From an uncultured Rhodopirellula sp. (GTDB lineage Bacteria; Planctomycetota; Planctomycetia; Pirellulales; Pirellulaceae): DNA of 7,529 bases. Both the position numbers and the translations under genes were made by a program. Numbering within the stretch: position 1 is the first letter of the stretch; each line of letters starts with the position of its first letter. A model generated the notes under the pieces. The model did no database searches and was not told the origin of the DNA. It saw only the letters and a program-made list of their open reading frames with translations. The stretch spans positions 1-7,529 of the forward strand of contig CAJXTM010000155.1 in NCBI GenBank assembly GCA_913061385.1, written 5' to 3'. Positions 1 to 6,357 of the stretch are shown here, piece by piece.

Positions 1-37
1 GGAGTCGTCGGCAGCGTCAGATGTGTATAAGAGACAG
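1..37 (+). other. Nextera (Tn5) read-1 adapter, not genomic
   Basis: Positions 5-37 match the Illumina Nextera read-1 transposase adapter. The 19-bp Tn5 mosaic end AGATGTGTATAAGAGACAG occupies 19-37. The four bases before it (ggag) fit the 3' end of an i5 index such as S505 (GTAAGGAG), which I recall from the kit list. The first biological base is therefore 38. Any ORF that starts or runs in here is partly synthetic. Confidence 0.98.
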
Positions 38-1251
38 ACAACACGTGGCATGCCTGGAACAGTCACTGACTTGGTGTCGACCACATCTGATGCCTGCGGG
101 ACAGACTTCTGCGGAACGGGCTTGATGCTGGCAGCATCCTTAACGACTTCTTTGGATGCGATCTCATTGGTGGACTTCGCTGGTGCTGCCTTGACCGACT
201 TCTCGCTCTCGGCAACATTCTTCTGAACTTTTTTGCGTGCAACGCGCGGCACAAGCTCATCCGCTTCAACGAGTTGTTTTTCTTCTTTCGGTACTGCCAG
301 CGTTTTGGTCGGCGACGATGCAGTGCTTTGCTGCTTCAATGGTTGAAGAGTGCGACGATTACTACGTCGGCTACTTACAGTACTGGAAAAATTTCGCGCA
401 ACAGGAATGGGCTCGACGTCGCGAGGTGGCTGAGGCACAGCCAAGTTTGTAACAGACTCAGCGGAATCTACTAACGAAAGCTGACGCGTTGAAACTGGCT
501 TGGCCGCATTAGTACGTGAACCGCCTCGAATGACTCTCATCCCCTCCTCCTGCGATCCAGCATCGGGATCACGAATTGGCCGAGGCTCTGCATCCCGACG
601 CACAACCGATGCCGAGTGGTAGGGGATACCGTCCCAGTTAACAGGCTCCGATTTCGAATTTGGTCTCGAGCTGCTGGCGGTTTTCGTACTGGCGGTCGGA
701 TTGCTCTTTACCTTGCTGCTGTTCTTTACCTTGCTGCTAGCCGTTGACTTTGAAGAGTTCTTTTTCGTGCTGATTCCTAGCGAGAACAAAGGTCTGGCAG
801 ACCCTGTCCCTGAGCCGAGAGAACTCCCACCTTTCGATTGACCGGCAGTCTTCGATGCTGGATTGGAGCCATCTTTAACCGCGGCCGACTTTGAGTCTTT
901 GCTGAACAGCACACCAAGCAACCCTTTTGAGTCACCGTTGGGCATATTCTTGTGCTGATGATTCGCATCGCCCTTGGGCTTTGAACCAGTCAGAACCTCA
1001 AGCAATCCCGGATGTGTCTTGCGGGGTTTTGGTTGCTTGCCAGCCACTTGCTGAATCACACCATGCTGAGAAGTACTGACTCCCAAAGCCTGTTGAATGC
1101 TTTGGCCCTTCACCACCTTGTGAACAGCTGGACTCCTCACCCCCGGTTGGGTGTTGGGAGCATCAGCTCGACAGAGTGAAAGAAAGGTAACAGCGGCCAA
1201 GGCCATTAGTGAAGCAGAGAAAAAATTTCTGCTTATTTTGACGCGGTCCAT
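38..1251 (-). CDS. Secreted Lys/Ser/Ala-rich low-complexity protein, C-terminus missing (contig edge)
   Basis: Read on the minus strand from the ATG at 1251-1249, the frame stays open for 404 codons to the insert edge, with no stop. The N-terminus (MDRVKISRNFFSASLMALAA, then VTFLSLCRADA) is a good Sec signal peptide: charged n-region, hydrophobic core, and probable cleavage after about residue 30 (ADA). The mature part is low in aromatic residues, has no Cys, and is rich in Lys, Ser, Ala, Thr and Pro. It looks disordered. Two similar short motifs, GLLEVLTGSK (82-91) and GLLGVLFSKD (110-119), and a doubled SSKVK(N/S) unit (172-183) are visible. A more ordered stretch lies around 204-230 (VNWDGIPYHSASVVRRDAEP). 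I recognise no family; a folded domain may lie beyond the edge. Export to the periplasm or surface is inferred. It is transcribed divergently from the TPR gene. Reading past position 38 into adapter would add a false tail (VCLLYTSDAADDS). Confidence 0.82.
703..738 (-). repeat. 18-bp in-frame tandem duplication
   Basis: The plus-strand units gctctttaccttgctgct (703-720) and gttctttaccttgctgct (721-738) differ at one base of 18. On the coding (minus) strand they encode SSKVKN followed by SSKVKS. This is a direct duplication within the lysine/serine-rich segment of the secreted protein, probably from replication slippage. Confidence 0.85.
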
Positions 1252-1581
1252 GCGTACATCTCGCGTTGAATGCGGAATCGGATTGTCTCATCGTGGAGAA
1301 TCGGCATGTCCCAATGTTCCTGTTGAATAAATTTTGACGATTAGGCAGATTCCGAAAACAAATCCGGTCAGCAAGCTGGTTCCGGCCAGCTAAGATCTTC
1401 GCTCTCAGTTTGCCAAGCGACCAAATCAAAATCGAAGCGGGGCAAGTGGGTATTGCCGGTACTGGACGGTTAAGGACAATCAAAGCATTCAATGTGCTGT
1501 TCAGGGCCAAACATGCAGCACCTGGGTAAAACGTGAAACCCAGACAAAATCACGTGAAACACATTTTTGTGGAAATATAAA
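1252..1581. promoter_or_regulatory. Divergent intergenic region (promoter region for both flanking genes)
   Basis: These 330 bp separate the minus-strand secreted-protein gene from the plus-strand TPR gene, so promoters for both should lie here. I cannot assign clear -35/-10 boxes. Visible structure: a perfect 6-bp inverted repeat AGCTGG/CCAGCT with a 6-nt loop (1374-1391), a CTGGGT/ACCCAG inverted repeat (1522-1527 and 1538-1543), and a direct repeat of ACGTGAAAC close to the TPR gene start. No convincing coding frame is present; the minus-strand frame open over 1163-1510 has no recognisable content and overlaps the start of the real gene. Confidence 0.6.
1531..1560 (+). promoter_or_regulatory. 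Candidate operator: two ACGTGAAAC direct repeats 21 bp apart
   Basis: ACGTGAAAC occurs at 1531-1539 and again at 1552-1560. The start-to-start distance of 21 bp equals two helical turns, so both copies face the same side of the DNA. The second copy ends 21 bp before the ATG at 1582. The first copy overlaps the right arm of the CTGGGT/ACCCAG inverted repeat. A regulator binding site is an inference; no cognate regulator is visible in the window. Confidence 0.35.
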
Positions 1582-1905
1582 ATGAGTAGGCGACAAAAAA
1601 TTGAGGCGATGCTTAAGGACGATCCTACGGATATGTTCCTTCGGTACAGCCTGGCAATGGAACTGCGAACTGAGGGCGCGCACGAGAGCAGCCTTGCTCA
1701 ACTCAATGAATTGATGAATGAGCAACCTGCCTGTGTTCCAGCTTTTTTCATGGCCGGCCAACAACTGGTTGATCTTGATCGTGTAGACGAGGCCCGGACG
1801 GCTCTCAGAGACGGCATTGAAGAGGCCCGAAAACAGGACGATTCCCATGCGGCTGCGGAAATGAGCGATTTTTTGACATCGCTGGGTGACTTGGGTGAGT
1901 TGTGA
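1582..1905 (+). CDS. Small TPR-like protein (about 107 aa)
   Basis: The protein starts MSRRQKIEAMLKDDPTDMFL and continues with RYSLAMEL and a helix-turn-helix pattern: a short N-terminal helix, then pairs of amphipathic helices around residues 18-50 and 50-90. The small/hydrophobic spacing (for example PAFFMAGQQLVDLDRVDEA) is typical of tetratricopeptide repeats. I recall similar roughly 100-residue TPR proteins from planctomycetes, but none with a known function. There is no signal peptide, so it is probably cytoplasmic and protein-binding. The frame could begin at a TTG at 1567, but the ATG at 1582 is preferred because it has a weak GGA ribosome site about 8 bp upstream and gives the sensible N-terminus. 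It lies 99 bp before recO, on the same strand, and may be co-transcribed. Confidence 0.85.
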   Translation: MSRRQKIEAMLKDDPTDMFLRYSLAMELRTEGAHESSLAQLNELMNEQPACVPAFFMAGQQLVDLDRVDEARTALRDGIEEARKQDDSHAAAEMSDFLTSLGDLGEL

Positions 1906-2004
1906 TTCACCCCCAACCATTTTCCCTGTGTCCAGAATTCAGCTCTGCTGATCACTTCGTTCCGCCAACCGTGGGAAAGTTCGGCAGAATTTCAATCTCT
2001 TCAA

Positions 2005-2781
2005 ATGAGTCTCAACATGGCTGCTGAACAATCGACGGCAATTGTGCTCAGAACCATTGAATTCAGCGAGACCAGCCTGATTGTCACGCTGTTGACTCGT
2101 GAGTTTGGTCGAGTCTCGGCAATGGCAAAAGGCGCTCGTCGCCCCAAAGGTCCGTTCGAAGGCGCGCTTGACCTACTAGCTGTTTGTCGTGTAGTCGTTC
2201 TAAGGAAGAGTTCTGATTCGCTGGATCTGCTGACCGAAGCCAAGCTTCACCGGCGGTTTCGCGGCGGCGAAAGATCACTCGAACGTGTTTATGGCGGCTA
2301 CTACATCGCAGAGATGTTGCGACTGCTAACAGACGACCATGACCCCCATCCAGACGTGTACGACCTGACAATTCGAACCTTGCAGCAAATTGATGGCTTT
2401 GGAGAAGTTGCTTCTTCATTGACCTATTTTGATGCGCAGATTCTGAGGATGCTTGGGCATTCCCCGGGAACAGATCGCTGCACGGATTGCGGAAATGAAG
2501 TCGAAGAGACCAGCAGGATTGCATTTTCCTTATCGAGCGGAGGAATCGTTTGCAATCAATGCAGGAGCAGACAACGTCAAACCATTTCGGTGCGTGGAAG
2601 AGTGATCAAAGAAATCAAACGATTGCAATCTGCTGATTCAGGCCTGCCGACAAATGTTCCAGCAGAGTTGTACGGCGAGCTTCGCGCCATTTTGAACCGA
2701 TACATCCAAACAGTGGTTGGTAGCGTACCCCGCATGCAACCATTTCTACCCTCCGTGACGAGAACGGAAACAAACGCATGA
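2005..2781 (+). CDS. recO: DNA repair and recombination protein RecO
   Basis: RecO acts in the cytoplasm with RecF and RecR to load RecA on SSB-coated single-stranded DNA and can anneal complementary strands. The 258-residue length is normal. The N-terminal OB-fold shows the typical opening (TAIVLRTIEFSETSLIVTLL, residues 11-30, then TREFGRVSAMAKGARRPKG), followed by a helical domain (about 92-150). A four-cysteine zinc site is formed by C159, C162, C183 and C186 (CTDC...CNQC), as in zinc-containing RecO proteins. The start is uncertain between ATG 2005 and ATG 2017 (MAAEQSTAIVLR); neither has a clear Shine-Dalgarno, and the shorter form matches usual RecO N-termini better. The stop overlaps the next gene start by 4 bp (ATGA), so it heads an operon-like cluster. 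Confidence 0.95.
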   Translation: MSLNMAAEQSTAIVLRTIEFSETSLIVTLLTREFGRVSAMAKGARRPKGPFEGALDLLAVCRVVVLRKSSDSLDLLTEAKLHRRFRGGERSLERVYGGYYIAEMLRLLTDDHDPHPDVYDLTIRTLQQIDGFGEVASSLTYFDAQILRMLGHSPGTDRCTDCGNEVEETSRIAFSLSSGGIVCNQCRSRQRQTISVRGRVIKEIKRLQSADSGLPTNVPAELYGELRAILNRYIQTVVGSVPRMQPFLPSVTRTETNA

Positions 2782-4148
2782 CGCGACAAAATCAACGGAT
2801 TGATTTTACAAATACCAATGCATACTTCAGCCCCCCGTGGCTGTTTGTGTGTGTTCTTGCAGCGGGCATCTGCTGGACAGGAGGATGCCGCACTCTGCTT
2901 GGAAAGAAGGGAGCAGTGACACCCGAGAGTGCTTCGCCGGGGGACCCTGTCTCTCAAGCCGACCGAGTGGCTGACGATAAGATAAACAGCCCCATTGCTC
3001 AGGTTTCGGCAGAGTCGCCACTAACGTCGGCTCCAACACTCACTGCCCAGCCAGACAGTCCGTCCCTCAATGACCAGGTGACGGAAACCACCAAGCAAGT
3101 ATTGAACATGGTGACAGGTCGGGAGCAGGAGGACAGCATACGTGCGAAGGAACTCTACGGTGAAGCCGACATTCTGTTCCGAAGCGCAAGTTCACAAGCA
3201 GAAGGCGAGCGGTTCGATGGTTTCCTTGAAGCAGCAGAACTTTTCGAGGGTGCAGCTGAGGCCGCACCAAGAACCGCATTGGAACAAGACGCACTCTTCA
3301 TGCAGGCTGAAAGTCTATTTTTTGCAGAAGACTACCGTTCTGCGACAGAAATCTACCAGACCCTTCAAAAGCGGTTCCCGCGGAATCGCCACATTGACCG
3401 AGTTGCTGCACGCCTTTTCTCGATCAGTGATTATTGGATCAATCGGGGTGTCAGTGAGAATGATTCGTGGATGAACTTCAGCTTCACAGATGACAAACGC
3501 CCTATCTACGACATGGACGGCCACGCGATTCGAGTCTTAGATCAGATTCGTTTTGATGATCCGACAGGACGGCTTGCGGACGACGCCACCATGCGGGCAG
3601 CTAGCGAATACTTGCGGCAGCAGAAGTATGCCGAAGCAGATGAATTCCTAACTGACCTGCGAGAGACCTTTCCGGATAGCGAGCACCTGTTTCTGGCGCA
3701 CATGCTCGGCATTCAGTGCAAACTGGAACTGTACGCTGGACCAGCGTATAGCGGGCTTGTGCTCGAGGACGCTGAAAAACTCGTACAGCAAACAAGAGAT
3801 CGATTTCCCGAGAAAATGCAGGATCAAAACAACAGCGAGTCTGTTGCGAAGGCTGCAGCAGAAATCGCATATCACCGCGCTGGGCGGTATGCCTTCCGAG
3901 CCAAGTACCGCGAACGCCAAGAAAAATATGGAGCAGCTCGTGTCTACTACAACTTGCTGCTGCAAGAATTTCCAAATACACCCCAAGCCGAAACTGCTCG
4001 AGTACGTTTGGCTGCTATTGAGAAATACCCTGACGTTCCGAAGCAGAGACTCAGTTGGTTACAAAAGGTTTTTCCCGACCAAAAGAGAACCACCCCGCTT
4101 GAAACAACACAGCCATCCACGGATCAGCCTGAGACCAAACTTCGATGA
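2778..4148 (+). CDS. BamD-like TPR outer-membrane lipoprotein
   Basis: A 456-residue exported protein. After a charged start, a hydrophobic stretch (about 20-34) leads to WTGGC, a probable lipobox with Cys37 as the lipidated residue; Thr at -3 is a little off consensus. A Pro/Ser/Thr-rich linker (about 45-105) follows. TPR-type helix pairs are seen around 168-202 (ALFMQAESLFFAEDYRSATE, then ...YQTLQKRFP), 270-305 (EYLRQQKYAEADEFLTDLRE) and 363-415 (KYGAARVYYNLLLQEFPNTP). BamD/YfiO proteins are periplasmic-facing lipoproteins of the beta-barrel assembly machinery, and the last repeat closely resembles them. It is nearly twice the length of E. coli BamD (about 245 aa); the extra length is the linker and a middle insert (about 222-270). 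Start and stop each overlap the neighbours by 4 bp (ATGA). A generic TPR lipoprotein role other than Bam assembly cannot be excluded. Confidence 0.82.
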   Translation: MTRQNQRIDFTNTNAYFSPPWLFVCVLAAGICWTGGCRTLLGKKGAVTPESASPGDPVSQADRVADDKINSPIAQVSAESPLTSAPTLTAQPDSPSLNDQVTETTKQVLNMVTGREQEDSIRAKELYGEADILFRSASSQAEGERFDGFLEAAELFEGAAEAAPRTALEQDALFMQAESLFFAEDYRSATEIYQTLQKRFPRNRHIDRVAARLFSISDYWINRGVSENDSWMNFSFTDDKRPIYDMDGHAIRVLDQIRFDDPTGRLADDATMRAASEYLRQQKYAEADEFLTDLRETFPDSEHLFLAHMLGIQCKLELYAGPAYSGLVLEDAEKLVQQTRDRFPEKMQDQNNSESVAKAAAEIAYHRAGRYAFRAKYRERQEKYGAARVYYNLLLQEFPNTPQAETARVRLAAIEKYPDVPKQRLSWLQKVFPDQKRTTPLETTQPSTDQPETKLR

Positions 4149-4708
4149 GAGCTGCAGTCTCAAATTTCCCGAATTCCCATCAAGCAGTACTCTCGTCGCT
4201 GCTGATCGTGGCAGCAATCGCCCTGCTTCCTGCGGGTTGCGTGACATACCGCTTTGGATCGGCGTCAATCTTTCGCACTGGCATTCGCACCATTCATGTA
4301 CCAATCGTGCGGAACGACACGTTCCGGCATGATCTTGGAATCAGACTGACCGAAGCGATCACGAATGAAATCGAAAATCGCACACCCTACAAAGTCACCG
4401 GCGATCCCAATGCTGACAGTACGCTAACTTGCAGAGTGACTCACCAAACGAAGCAGGTGCTTTCAGAAGCAGATACGGACGACCCTCGCGCGATCAATGC
4501 AGTCATCACCATCAAGTCCAATTGGGTCAGCAGAGAAGGCGAGTTGCTAATGCAAAACAGCGTCGTGCCAAGTGATGAAATCAGTATCAACTTCGCACAG
4601 GAAAGCCGATTCGTACCGGAGGCTGGCCAATCAGTTGGCGTCGCGACCCAAGCTACGATCGAGCAACTTGCCAAAGCCATTGTGTCACAAATGGAGCTGC
4701 GATGGTGA
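4145..4708 (+). CDS. lptE: LptE-family LPS-assembly lipoprotein
   Basis: LptE is the outer-membrane lipoprotein that plugs the LptD barrel and helps deliver LPS to the cell surface. The 187-residue protein has a signal peptide whose core (LSSLLIVAAIALLPAGC) ends in a lipobox with Cys32. The mature part begins YRFGSASIFRTGIRTIHVPI, then VRNDTFRHDLGIRLTEAITN and EIENRTPYKV, the beta-helix-beta opening typical of the LptE/RlpB family, and continues with beta strands (STLTCRVTHQTK, INAVITIKSNW). Length matches the family (about 170-200). Its ATG overlaps the upstream stop by 4 bp, and its own stop overlaps the folP start by 7 bp. Pairing with a BamD-like gene supports an outer-membrane role. No lptD is in view. 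Confidence 0.85.
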   Translation: MRAAVSNFPNSHQAVLSSLLIVAAIALLPAGCVTYRFGSASIFRTGIRTIHVPIVRNDTFRHDLGIRLTEAITNEIENRTPYKVTGDPNADSTLTCRVTHQTKQVLSEADTDDPRAINAVITIKSNWVSREGELLMQNSVVPSDEISINFAQESRFVPEAGQSVGVATQATIEQLAKAIVSQMELRW

Positions 4709-5547
4709 GCACGATTTGGCACTTGGGGAAGCGACAACTGACCTTGCCGCGGCAACCGCTGGTGATGGGAATCCTCAATGTTACCCCAGATAGCTTTTCT
4801 GATGGAGGGAAACACCTCACTCCTCAAGTTGCGATCGCTACCGCGATACAAATGCAACATGATGGTGCGGATATCATCGACATTGGAGGCGAAAGCACAC
4901 GTCCTTACAGCGACTCGGTGGGAGCAAGCGAGGAAATCGACCGGGTGCTTCCCGTCATTGAAGGACTCACGCATGAGCTCACGATTCCGATCAGTATCGA
5001 TACCAGCAAAGCTCAAGTTGCAGATCTTGCACTCAAGGCTGGAGCTGAAATACTGAACGATGTGACAGGGCTAGAAGGCGATCCCGAAATGATCAACATC
5101 GCCACGAACTGCGATGCTGGATTGTGCTTGATGCACATGCAAGGAAACCCTCAAAACATGCAGGACAATCCTGTGTATGACGATGTCGTCAGCGAAATCA
5201 TAGACTACCTGATTGCGAGGCGAGATTTCTGTCTGGCTGCCGGTGTCGATCAACGTCGTCTCTGCCTTGATCCTGGAATTGGATTCGGCAAAACGCATGA
5301 ACACAATTTGATGTTAATCAAGAACGCTGAACGATTCCAAGAAACAGGATGTCCAATTCTTATTGGCCACTCGCGAAAAGGCTTCATCGGAAAAATCCTA
5401 GGTGACAAATCAGCAGATCGCGCCGCGGGTACTCTGGGTGTTTCATTGGCGATGGCCGCGGCAGGTGCACAGGTGCTCCGTGTTCACGACGTGAAGCCAA
5501 CCGTCGACGGGCTACGACTGTTCAATGCAGCGGGCGGACTCAAGTGA
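4702..5547 (+). CDS. folP: Dihydropteroate synthase
   Basis: FolP condenses 6-hydroxymethyl-7,8-dihydropterin diphosphate with p-aminobenzoate to give 7,8-dihydropteroate, a cytoplasmic step of folate synthesis and the sulfonamide target. The 281 residues form a full-length TIM barrel with all signatures: GILNVTPDSFSDGG (23-36), DIGGESTRP (60-68), SIDTSK (98-103), LNDVTG (118-123), CLMHMQGNP (142-150), DPGIGFGK (190-197), GHSRKGFIG (222-230) with the substrate-binding Lys226, and RVHDV (260-264). No insertion after STRP like that of Sul-type resistant enzymes is seen, so this looks like a normal chromosomal folP. ATG 4702 follows GGAG (4693-4696) by 5 bp; GTG 4705 at 8-bp spacing is an alternative start. 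It overlaps lptE by 7 bp and is the last gene of the cluster. Confidence 0.97.
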   Translation: MVSTIWHLGKRQLTLPRQPLVMGILNVTPDSFSDGGKHLTPQVAIATAIQMQHDGADIIDIGGESTRPYSDSVGASEEIDRVLPVIEGLTHELTIPISIDTSKAQVADLALKAGAEILNDVTGLEGDPEMINIATNCDAGLCLMHMQGNPQNMQDNPVYDDVVSEIIDYLIARRDFCLAAGVDQRRLCLDPGIGFGKTHEHNLMLIKNAERFQETGCPILIGHSRKGFIGKILGDKSADRAAGTLGVSLAMAAAGAQVLRVHDVKPTVDGLRLFNAAGGLK

Positions 5548-5721
5548 GTGTGGCTGCACAGGCAAAGCGGTCGAACCCGGAATAACCATCGCGTGAAGAT
5601 GCGGACACTATTCGGCTTATTAACTCGGTGTACCGCATAGTGCATACAAGTGGTGCTCAGCTTGCTCAAAATCCGGCCAGTCAGGAAGTCGTATGCGCGC
5701 CGAATCTGAATGATGCCTGAA

Positions 5722-5746
5722 GCCGGTTCATTGCAAAGCAATCGGC
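5722..5746 (+). other. Hairpin GCCG-ATTGC / GCAAT-CGGC
   Basis: ATTGC (5730-5734), loop AAA, GCAAT (5738-5742) form a tight 5-bp stem. After a 4-nt bulge (GTTC) it extends with GCCG (5722-5725) pairing CGGC (5743-5746). An alternative pairing of CGGTTCA (5724-5730) with TGAACCG (5763-5769) is also possible. It lies 175 bp after the folP stop and has no U-run, so a standard terminator is unlikely. Confidence 0.35.
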
Positions 5747-5824
5747 TCGGTTGGCGGTGAATTGAACCGAAAACAGACCGAGAGGCCTCCAGATCCCAGC
5801 GGAGTGTCACCCAGACCCAGTCAA

Positions 5825-5876
5825 TTCTTTCATTCCGAACGGACCCAGCGCGTTCAGCAGAGTCCGAATGGAAGAA
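5825..5876 (+). other. Long imperfect hairpin downstream of folP
   Basis: TTCTTTCATTC (5825-5835) pairs with GAATGGAAGAA (5866-5876) over 11 positions with one G-U wobble. After a 5-nt bulge (5836-5840) GGAC (5841-5844) pairs GTCC (5862-5865), closing a 17-nt loop. That makes about 15 pairs, the strongest inverted repeat I see in the gap. It could be a transcript end, an RNA stability element or part of a small RNA. No clean T-tract follows (tgtgtttctgatcttgtt). Confidence 0.4.
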
Positions 5877-5892
5877 TGTGTTTCTGATCTTG

Positions 5893-6051
5893 TTAGCGGG
5901 AACCGCTTGATGAACCAGAATTCACGCGGCGATCAAGGTCGCAACTCTGGTCCTTGGCAGCTTCTGCTGCCGAAGTCTGCGCGGATAACCCCAGAACCAA
6001 CGTCTGCTTGACGCCGTGAACTGACTCGATGGTGAAAGTCATCGTATTCAT
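5893..6051 (-). CDS. Possible small ORF, 52 aa, unknown
   Basis: Reading the minus strand from ATG 6051 gives MNTMTFTIESVHGVKQTLVL, then GLSAQTSAAEAAKDQSCDLD, ending in RRVNSGSSSGSR and a TAA stop. An in-frame TTG at 6075 would add 8 residues. No real gene overlaps it on the other strand and the composition is protein-like, but the length is within chance. There is no clear ribosome site, no recognised family, and the hydrophobic stretch is too weak for a signal peptide. It may be a small protein, a gene remnant or nothing. Confidence 0.2.
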   Translation of the reverse strand: MNTMTFTIESVHGVKQTLVLGLSAQTSAAEAAKDQSCDLDRRVNSGSSSGSR

Positions 6052-6186
6052 ACTAGGTGCTCGTTTTGCAGGCAACTACGAGATGCAAAAGTGATTCTTG
6101 TAAACTCGACAATTAGTGATCGTGCCGAGATACCAACTGACGTCTGCATTGATAACATCGTCGACCCGGGTTCATTTGCAACGATT

Positions 6187-6210
6187 ATTTCGATCATTAT
6201 TCGTCGAAAT
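6187..6210 (+). other. Perfect 7-bp inverted repeat ATTTCGA/TCGAAAT
   Basis: ATTTCGA (6187-6193) and TCGAAAT (6204-6210) are separated by 10 bp, giving centres 17 bp apart. It lies about 150 bp upstream of the metallopeptidase start, in an A/T-rich stretch, and could be a dyad operator or a small hairpin. No more can be supported. Confidence 0.3.
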
Positions 6211-6345
6211 CATGAGATTGCGAATGCTCCACCAAAGAGTGCCCCAATCACCTATAACTAGAACGCCAACCGAATCTGTTTCGCGAGGCGAGCGTTTTCT
6301 CCATGCCGGCCTCGGAGAAGCAAGTCTCATGCCAACGCCATTGAC

Positions 6346-6350
6346 GGGAG
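6346..6350 (+). promoter_or_regulatory. Ribosome binding site of the metallopeptidase gene
   Basis: GGGAG lies 7 bp before ATG 6358, the best-spaced Shine-Dalgarno in the window. It favours ATG 6358 over the adjacent ATG 6361 (10-bp spacing). Confidence 0.6.
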
Positions 6351-6357
6351 AAACCCA

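Larger units (their letters stand above)
5548..6357. other. 810-bp region without a convincing gene
   Basis: Between folP and the metallopeptidase no frame shows a recognisable protein. Open frames here (minus 5484-5810; plus 6116-6361) look like chance: the first runs 64 bp into folP on the opposite strand and is rich in Arg, Ser and Cys; the second starts at GTG and overlaps the next gene start. The region holds several inverted repeats (5722-5746, 5825-5876, 6187-6210, and CGGTTCA 5724-5730 with TGAACCG 5763-5769) and one weak minus-strand small ORF. It should contain the end of the folP transcript and a promoter for the metallopeptidase. A decayed gene or a structured RNA is possible but unproven. 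Confidence 0.6.

Noticed and set aside
19..37. Natural Tn5/IS50 transposon end
   Set aside because: The mosaic end is joined to the commercial adapter sequence, with the matching read-2 adapter and index at the other end, so it is a library artefact.
1092..1140. LysM-like opening (VHKVVKGQSIQQALG) in the secreted protein
   Set aside because: Only the first strand and helix start resemble LysM; the rest of the domain is absent and the following sequence is low complexity.
1163..1510. Minus-strand open frame of 115 codons
   Set aside because: It overlaps the start of the real minus-strand secreted-protein gene in another frame, and its composition (scattered Cys, Arg, Asn) shows no family pattern.
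4702..5547. Sulfonamide-resistance (Sul-type) dihydropteroate synthase
   Set aside because: The loop after STRP has the same length as the ordinary chromosomal enzyme, and no mobile element is nearby.
5560..5585. tRNA T-arm-like GGTTCGACC on the minus strand
   Set aside because: The flanking bases do not form the 5-bp T stem, and no anticodon or acceptor stem can be built around it.
5484..5810. Minus-strand open frame of 108 codons after folP
   Set aside because: It runs 64 bp into folP on the opposite strand, is rich in Arg, Ser and Cys, and has no recognisable motif. A gene remnant cannot be ruled out.
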